A stretch of DNA of 5,146 nucleotides, taken from the NCBI GenBank assembly GCA_016869775.1, contig VGDJ01000087.1, forward strand, positions 1 through 5,146. The letters are read 5' to 3'. The first letter of the stretch is position 1. Each line of letters starts with the position of its first letter. Shown piece after piece: positions 1 to 5,146 of this stretch. Source of the stretch: Alphaproteobacteria bacterium. GTDB lineage: Bacteria > Pseudomonadota > Alphaproteobacteria > Rickettsiales > UBA1997. The notes below the pieces were generated by a model. It made no database searches. It was given only the letters and a program-made list of their open reading frames with translations, and was not told the DNA's origin. The translations under genes were made by a program, and so were the position numbers.

Positions 1-3000
1 AATTTGCGATGAAACGAGCTCATCGATAAACTTTTTAATTTGTGCGGTAAAAAACCCAATCATTTCTTAATTATTAAAGCTAGAAGCCTGTTAATAAGCA
101 ATCTTGATGTTGAATTCAAAATCAAAATTCAAACTATCCATAGCTTTTGCAAAGGAATTTTGCAGAGCTTTCCGTTTGAGGCAAAAATTCCAGTAAATTT
201 TGAATTAATCGATGAAAATCATGCCAAAATTTTACTTAAAAATTGTCAGAAAAATGTCCTTAATCAGGCGATTGAAGACGAGTCGCTTAGAAATATAATT
301 TTAAAAATAAATAGTCTCACCAGTGAGTCGACAATTAACGAACTAATATCCCAATTACTAAACAACAAAGATAAAATTTTTCAGATTCGTAATGTCAATC
401 GAAACATTGACGAACTTGCTTTCAAAATATATAAAAAATTCAAGATTAACACCCAAAAAAATAGCGAATCTGATCAACTAATTGAAAATATTTTTTCTAA
501 CTTTTTAAACGAAATTAACATTAATAAACTAAAAAATTTTTCAGATAAAATCATTAATGGTACTCAAAACGACAATAAATCCGCCAATCTAATCAATCAA
601 TTTATTGAAAATCCTCACCCTAAAAACTTTGAATCTTTGGTTTTAGCCTTTTTTACCAAAGAATATACGCCACGAAAATTTTCTAAAAAAATTACTGAAA
701 TTTTTGAAAATGAGATAAATGTTTTTTATCAAAAAATTGATGATTTTAATCAACTTCTTCAAGCATCGATTGCGATAGAAAATAGTATAAATTTACTAAA
801 AATTGTGGATAGAGTTTTGGATGAATTTCAAAAAATTAAGATCGAGAATGGCTTTTTAGACTACAGCGACCTAATTAATATTGCTAATCATGTTCTTGTT
901 GATCCCAAAAATTGTGAATGGATAAAGTTAAAAATGGATTGCGCTTTCGATCATTTACTTGTTGATGAAGCCCAAGATACTAATCCAATGCAATGGTCAA
1001 TCATTAAAGCATTAATCGATGATTTTTTTAGCGGTGAATCTAAATCTCAAAATCGTCGCAGTATCTTTATTGTTGGCGATGAAAAGCAATCAATAATGGG
1101 TTTCCAAGGCGCCGAAATCAACAAAACTAAAGATTTTTATGATTATTTAAATCATAAATCTAATCAGGAATTAAAAAATATTGATCTGAACGTTTCGTTT
1201 CGTTCAGGACAAAATATTTTGAGATTAGTTGATTGCGTTTTTGAAAATCCACAATTTCAAAATGCCATTTGCAAAATCGGAGCATATAAAAATCATCACT
1301 CATATCGCTCTAGCGCTGGATATGTTGAGATTTGGCAATATGACGAAAAAATATTTGAACAAAATTCATCATCAATCGAAGCGAAAAATTCATTAATAAA
1401 TGATTTATTTAAAGCCAATAAAAACTTATCTCAATCCAAAGATTTTATCGCTAAAATCGTTGCCAACAAAATCAAGGAGTGGATTAATTCTAGAAAATTA
1501 ATTATCGATAAAAATCGTGCAGTTGAATATGGCGACATCATGATTCTTTTACGCAATCGCCAAAACGGTTTGATGGAGAAATTAGCAAATAATTTTGCAC
1601 AACTTGGCATTCCTTTTGCAAGTGTTGGAAAAATTAAATTTAGCGAAAATTTATTAATTCAAGATTTTTTATCAATTGCTCGATTTGCTTTGTTGCAATC
1701 CGATGAATTTAACCTTTCATGCCTTCTAAAATCACCATTCTTCAACTATAATGAACAACAATTACTTGAAGTTTGTGTTGCAAAAAACACTCAAAATTTA
1801 GGTTTGTGGGAAATATTAAAAAACACAAATGATAGTAAAAGCCTCAATCAAATCATTCACTTAGCCAAAAATAATAATTCGTTTGATTTCTTTTTTACGA
1901 TTTTAAAAAACTCAGCCAATCAAAATAATATTACTGCTAGATTTGGCGAAGAAGGCTTCGAGATCATTAATAATTTTTTGCTAATTTGCCAAGATTTTTG
2001 CAATAAAAACTCACCCAATTTGCAAAGTTTTTTAGAATTTGTTGAAAAAATTGACCCCGAAATTTCAATTACAAATAATCATTCAAATCGCATTAAAATT
2101 ACCACAATCCACTCTTCCAAAGGCTTACAAGCTCCGATTGTCATAATGCCTGATTGTCTTTATAGCTACTCAAAACAAATTGATAATCGAGAAAAAATTA
2201 TTTGGGATGAAGATTTTCCTTTGTGGATCACCAAAAATGCCAAAATAAATAATCAAATTAAAAAAATTTTTGATGCAAAAATTTCTCAAAATTATGAAGA
2301 GCATCTCCGACTTTTATATGTTGCATTAACGCGTGCCGAAGATGAAATTTATGTTGCCGGGCTAAGTAAAGAATCTGACGAAAAATGTTGGTACAACATT
2401 ATTAATTCACTTAACGAAAATTTTATAAATAAAATAGCAGTGAATTATGAAAATTTATTATCGACAGAAAATAATCAAAATATTAGCGATTATGAATTTG
2501 AAAAATCGCACTACAAAAATATCCAAAAAAATTCAGATTTTAATCAAATAAATTCAGCGTTAATTTTTGGAGATTATTTGCATAAAGCCCTAGAGTTTGT
2601 AGGTAAAAACCATATCATGCCAAATGATTGGATAATTAATTTTATACAAAAATATTTTCAAAATTATTACCAACTTTCAAAACAAAACTGCGATGAAATA
2701 AATATTATCATTAAAAATTATCTTAACTCAAATATTTACCGCGATATTTTTGATAAAAATCTTAAAAACCAAATTAAATGTGAATACGAAGTTCTATTTA
2801 ACCAAGAAAAATTGCGAATAGATTTGCTAAAAATTACCCCAACCGAGATCTTGATTTTAGATTATAAATCAGATGAAAAAATCCCCGATCAAACTCCAAA
2901 AAATTATCATCAACAACTTCAGTTATACCGAGAAGCCATATCCCACCAGTTCCCAAATCATCAAATACAATGCGCTATTTTGTGGATTAAGTTTTTAAAA

Positions 3001-3018
3001 CTAGAATTTATTGAATAA
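1..3018 (+). CDS. addA: AddA, helicase-nuclease subunit of the AddAB DNA break repair enzyme (5'-partial, apparent frameshift near the left edge)
   Basis: AddA unwinds and degrades broken DNA ends together with AddB, preparing them for RecA-dependent repair. Residue numbers here count from a TTG at position 40, which gives 992 residues. UvrD/Rep-family helicase motifs appear in order: QTIHSF (31-36), Walker B LLVDEAQDTN (306-315), motif III VGDEKQSIMGFQGA (345-358), motif IV SFRSGQ (386-391), motif V ITTIHSSKGLQ (687-697) and motif VI LLYVALTRAED (758-768). The C-terminal RecB-type nuclease is complete: FGDYLHKALE with His848, Asp928 in RIDLL, Asp941 and Lys943 in LDYKSD, and QLQLY (959-963). 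The family is usually about 1,100-1,200 residues, so roughly 110-150 N-terminal residues, including Walker A, are absent. The TTG is probably not a true start: it has no ribosome binding site, and family-like sequence continues upstream to a TGA at 10-12. The gene probably enters from the left in another frame (see the frameshift entry). It is very rich in Lys, Asn and Ile. Family assignment is secure; whether the gene works is not. Confidence 0.9.
8..16 (+). other. addA: apparent one-base deletion (frameshift) in addA
   Basis: The addA frame is closed upstream by TGA at 10-12, yet the residues right after it (NELIDKLFNLCGKKP) still look like AddA. The neighbouring frame, starting at base 2, reads I-C-D-E at 2-13 and then runs to a TAA at 68-70. 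Adding one A to the short A run at 12-14 joins the two frames as ICDENELIDKLFNL, a natural acidic-then-helical stretch for this part of AddA. I see no canonical slippery heptamer, so programmed frameshifting is unlikely. A mutation or a sequencing or assembly error near a contig end are the better explanations. Only about 10 bases of upstream sequence are visible, which limits confidence. Confidence 0.6.
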
Positions 3019-3034
3019 TCTTATGCCCCCAAAT

Positions 3035-4390
3035 TTAGGCACGATAAACTATCTTACCACCAACAACTGTAAGGATTGCCCTACCCTTAACTTTCCAACC
3101 ATCGAAAGGAGAATTTTTCGATTTACTAAAAAACTTTTGCGAGTCAATTTGCCATTCGTGATTTAAATCAATTAAAACCAAATCAGCTCGACCACCTTTT
3201 TTAATTTCTCCACCATCAAAATTTATAATTTTGGCCGGATTGCAGGTCATTTTGGCAAGTAAGTCACGAAGCGATAAAACTTTTTGATGATAAAGACTAA
3301 GAGATAGAGCCAGCATAGTTTCGACACCAACAATCCCAAAGGTCGCTTCTTCAAGTGGTTTTTCTTTTGAGGCGATATCGTGAGGCGCGTGATCAGTTGC
3401 AATTGCATCAATCAAACCAGTTTTTAAACCCTCGATTAAGGCCAAGCGATCAGCTTCACTGCGAAGTGGCGGATTCATTTTGGCAAGAGTGCCAGACTTT
3501 AAAACTTGCTCATCGGTCAATAAAAAATGATGCGGAGCCACTTCAGCGGTTACATTTAAACCTTTTTCTTTGGCACGTTTAACAGCGTCAAGCGCTTGCC
3601 TTGTTGAACAATGAAGCAAATGATAACGACCTCCAGTTGCTTCAAGAATTGCAATATCGCGCTCGACAATCACTGATTCAGAAATATTTGGAATGCCACG
3701 AACACCAAGCGTGAGCGATACTTTACCTTCATTTATACAACCTTTGTTAGTTAAATTTAAATCTTCGGCATGTTGAGCAATAACAACATTTAAATCTTTG
3801 GAATATTCGAAAGCCCTGCGCATCAAATTAGCATTCATAACTGGCAAGCCATCATCCGTAAAACCAACTGCACCAGATTCTTTGAGCGCATAAAAATCGC
3901 TCAACTCTTCACCCTTCATGGATTTTGAGATACAACCATAAGCCAAAATATTACAATGAGCGACTTCTTGCGCTTTGAGCCTCAGATATTCAAAGGTCAA
4001 AACCGAATCAAGTGTTGGCGAGGTGTTAGGCTGACAGACAACGGTAGTTATCCCACCAGCAACTGCCGAAGCGCTTCCTGAGGCCAAATCCTCTTTGTGA
4101 GTTTGACCGGGATCACGAAAATGAACTTGTATATCAATTAATCCAGGAGCTAAGACCAGACCTTGGCAATCAACAATCTCATCAGCATTAATGCTGGAAT
4201 TTTGGGTAATCGTTTTTGCAAAATCAGCGCCAAAATCAGTAATTTTATCACCAATAACTAATAAATCACCAACCTCATCAAAGCCTGATTTTGGATCGAT
4301 AATTCGTGCATTTTTATAAAGAATTTTTTTATGAGAAGAAACTTTGCCGGCGTATGGCAAATCGAATTTAGCTGAGGTAGAATTTTTCAT
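3035..4390 (-). CDS. pyrC: dihydroorotase (class I, amidohydrolase superfamily)
   Basis: This cytoplasmic enzyme interconverts N-carbamoyl-L-aspartate and L-dihydroorotate, the third step of de novo pyrimidine synthesis. The protein has 451 residues, close to the 420-440 usual for class I. An N-terminal strand segment (KILYKNARIIDPKSG, 22-36) leads into the TIM barrel. The metal-site motif is DIQVHFRDPG (86-95), where the usual HxH reads Gln88-x-His90. Other expected active-site residues are present: FTDDG (177-181) with the metal-bridging Asp, His207 in AQHAED, His260 in LLHCST, Asn306 in KMNPPLR, and Asp333/His334 in ATDHAPH. The C-terminal part returns to the small beta domain (GRADLVLIDL, 400-409; GRAILTVVGGKIVYR, 436-450). 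The ATG at 4388-4390 has no Shine-Dalgarno sequence, and the first 20 residues are not family-like, so a start at the TTG for Leu11 is possible. Its 3' end faces addA 16 bases away; it is divergent from hsdR. Whether the Gln88 form is fully active cannot be read from sequence. Confidence 0.95.
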   Translation of the reverse strand: MKNSTSAKFDLPYAGKVSSHKKILYKNARIIDPKSGFDEVGDLLVIGDKITDFGADFAKTITQNSSINADEIVDCQGLVLAPGLIDIQVHFRDPGQTHKEDLASGSASAVAGGITTVVCQPNTSPTLDSVLTFEYLRLKAQEVAHCNILAYGCISKSMKGEELSDFYALKESGAVGFTDDGLPVMNANLMRRAFEYSKDLNVVIAQHAEDLNLTNKGCINEGKVSLTLGVRGIPNISESVIVERDIAILEATGGRYHLLHCSTRQALDAVKRAKEKGLNVTAEVAPHHFLLTDEQVLKSGTLAKMNPPLRSEADRLALIEGLKTGLIDAIATDHAPHDIASKEKPLEEATFGIVGVETMLALSLSLYHQKVLSLRDLLAKMTCNPAKIINFDGGEIKKGGRADLVLIDLNHEWQIDSQKFFSKSKNSPFDGWKVKGRAILTVVGGKIVYRA

Positions 4391-4517
4391 AAGTAATTAT
4401 TGTTAATCAAAAAGTTTTAAAAGATTTTAAAATTTGAATGATGATTTTAGGAATTAGTTCAGTTAGGGAAATATTTTTATAATAAAACTTAAGTAAGTAA
4501 ATATTTTTTAAAAAAAT

Positions 4518-4541
4518 CAACGCATTGTCCAACGCAATTGC
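4518..4541. repeat. two imperfect 12-base tandem units (CAACGCATTGTC / CAACGCAATTGC)
   Basis: Two adjacent 12-base units share CAACGCA and match at 9 of 12 positions; allowing one inserted A, the shared part becomes CAACGCA(A)TTG. They stand out as the only G/C-containing repeated words in an otherwise A/T-rich gap. The spacing is close to one helical turn, as with paired binding sites, but nothing identifies a binding protein. It may also be a small slippage duplication. Confidence 0.3.
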
Positions 4542-4723
4542 AAATTTAGCGAATTATATAGAGTCTGATTTATAGGAATTTGAATTTATGAAGATTCGAA
4601 AAATTTTTCAAAAAACTTAAACTATTTAACCCCTCAAAAGTTAGTTTCACAAAATGCAAATAATTTTTTAGATTTGAAATTTGAGATTAAAATTTTAATT
4701 TAAATTTGAGTTAAACAATTACC

Positions 4724-4736
4724 TATCTTAAAGATA
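4724..4736. promoter_or_regulatory. 13-base perfect palindrome upstream of hsdR, possible operator
   Basis: TATCTT and AAGATA form a perfect 6-base inverted repeat around a single A, ending 47 bases before the hsdR ATG. The position suits an operator or part of the promoter. The stem is A/T-rich apart from one C-G pair per arm, and no U-tract follows, so it is not a terminator. No regulator gene is visible in the window, and a chance palindrome is quite possible in this composition. Confidence 0.2.
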
Positions 4737-4783
4737 AATCGAATCATTGCCAACCGCCTATATTTTGTATTTCCAAAACTTCT

Positions 4784-5146
4784 ATGACAAATCAAAATCC
4801 CGAACAAATTGCCAGAGATAAAATTGATAAAAATCTTGTTGATGCAGGCTGGCAAGTGCAAAGCATGGCAAAGATCAATTTATCATCTTGCCTAGGAGTT
4901 GCGGTTAGAGAATATCTAACCGATGTTGGTCCTGCAGATTATGTTTTATTTATCGATGGGAAAGCTTGCGGAGTAATTGAAGCCAAGCGCGAAGAAGAAG
5001 GTCACCGAATCAATATCCACGAAGAGCAAGGTGAAAATTATGCCAAAGCACAGCTGAAATATTTAAAAAACCAACCACTGCCTTTTGTCTACATCAGTAC
5101 TGGCAAAATAAACCGATTCACCAATTTCAATGATCCAAAGCCTAGA
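4784..5146 (+). CDS. hsdR: type I restriction endonuclease, R (HsdR) subunit, N-terminal part (cut by the right edge)
   Basis: HsdR is the ATP-driven translocase and nuclease of a type I restriction-modification complex, working with HsdM and HsdS to cut unmethylated foreign DNA. The first 121 codons are present and remain open at the right edge; complete subunits are usually about 800-1,100 residues. The start at ATG 4784 fits the family, which typically opens with NPEQIARDKID and then an AGWxVQ-like motif (residues 21-26 here). The N-terminal PD-(D/E)xK nuclease is recognisable: Asp52 in GPADY, Glu66 and Lys68 in GVIEAKRE, and QGENY (82-86) matching the QxxxY motif. LPFVYISTG (99-107) followed by RFTNFNDPKPR is typical of the EcoKI/DEAD-box-type subgroup. 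The ATG has no Shine-Dalgarno sequence; a stop at 4712-4714 limits upstream extension, with no ATG/GTG/TTG between. The helicase part, hsdM and hsdS are not in view, so completeness of the system is unknown. Confidence 0.92.
   Translation, partial: MTNQNPEQIARDKIDKNLVDAGWQVQSMAKINLSSCLGVAVREYLTDVGPADYVLFIDGKACGVIEAKREEEGHRINIHEEQGENYAKAQLKYLKNQPLPFVYISTGKINRFTNFNDPKPR

Larger units (their letters stand above)
4391..4783. other. AT-rich intergenic region between divergent pyrC and hsdR; must hold both promoters
   Basis: These 393 bases contain no convincing gene. The longest thing resembling one is a 10-codon ATG frame at 4588-4620, which I do not call. Both flanking genes point outward, so the promoters for both should lie here. 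A possible -10 element for hsdR is TATATT at 4759-4764, 19 bases before the ATG, which would give a very short leader, but no good -35 element is correctly spaced. For pyrC, an AT-rich stretch around 4470-4485 contains TATAAA on the minus strand, again without a clear partner. Neither gene has a Shine-Dalgarno sequence. Low-complexity repeats include AAATTTGAG at 4677-4685 and 4702-4710, flanking the perfect palindrome ATTAAAATTTTAAT at 4686-4699, and AATTTGAAT at 4431-4439 and 4577-4585. At this base composition these may be chance. Confidence 0.6.

Noticed and set aside
10..12. In-frame TGA read as Trp (alternative genetic code)
   Set aside because: Trp is encoded by TGG in the parts of all three genes checked, and no other in-frame TGA occurs within any of them.
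3024..3041. Possible bidirectional terminator between convergent addA and pyrC (TGCC...GGCA)
   Set aside because: The stem is only 4 base pairs around a 10-base loop, overlaps the pyrC stop codon, and has no U-tract on either strand.
3355..3582. A 75-codon plus-strand open frame opposite pyrC
   Set aside because: It lies wholly inside pyrC on the other strand, has no recognisable motif, and its composition follows from the pyrC codons; it is a shadow frame.
4588..4620. Short ATG frame (MKIRKIFQKT) in the intergenic region
   Set aside because: Ten codons, no ribosome binding site, and composition like the surrounding non-coding sequence.
4619..4647. Interrupted hairpin AAACT...AAC/GTT...AGTTT
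   Set aside because: A 4-base bulge separates arms of 5 and 3 pairs, no U-run follows closely, and no gene ends nearby to need a terminator.
1..5146. addA and hsdR as parts of one defence island or linked system
   Set aside because: A housekeeping pyrC gene on the opposite strand lies between them and both have well-known independent roles; nothing in the window ties them together.

Overview
The window looks like a piece of a low-GC bacterial chromosome, most likely from an alphaproteobacterium (Rickettsiales- or Holosporales-like, or another AT-rich lineage). The main reason is the left-hand gene, whose architecture and motifs match the alphaproteobacterial form of the AddA helicase-nuclease. 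The strong Lys/Asn/Ile bias and A/T-rich third codon positions fit a small or reduced genome. This placement is an inference; there is no rRNA or tRNA here to confirm it.

Layout. (1) Positions 1-3018, plus strand: most of addA, the helicase-nuclease subunit of the AddAB double-strand-break repair enzyme. Helicase motifs from QTIHSF onward and the C-terminal RecB-type nuclease are intact. The N-terminal ATP-binding part lies outside the window, and the frame is broken at about positions 11-15 in a way that a single missing A explains. (2) Positions 3035-4390, minus strand: a complete dihydroorotase gene (pyrC), convergent with addA and separated from it by only 16 bases. Its Zn-site HxH motif reads QxH. 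(3) Positions 4391-4783: a 393-base AT-rich gap between divergent genes, with no gene but several short repeats and one neat 13-base palindrome. (4) Positions 4784-5146, plus strand: the first 121 codons of a type I restriction endonuclease R subunit (hsdR), cut by the right edge, with its PD-(D/E)xK nuclease motif visible.

The three genes do not form one pathway. AddA repairs broken DNA ends, PyrC makes pyrimidine nucleotides, and HsdR cuts foreign DNA. Orientation separates all three into different transcription units. I see no evidence of a previously undescribed multi-gene system. The points most worth following are the addA frame break, the Gln-for-His change in PyrC, and the restriction locus that begins at the right edge.
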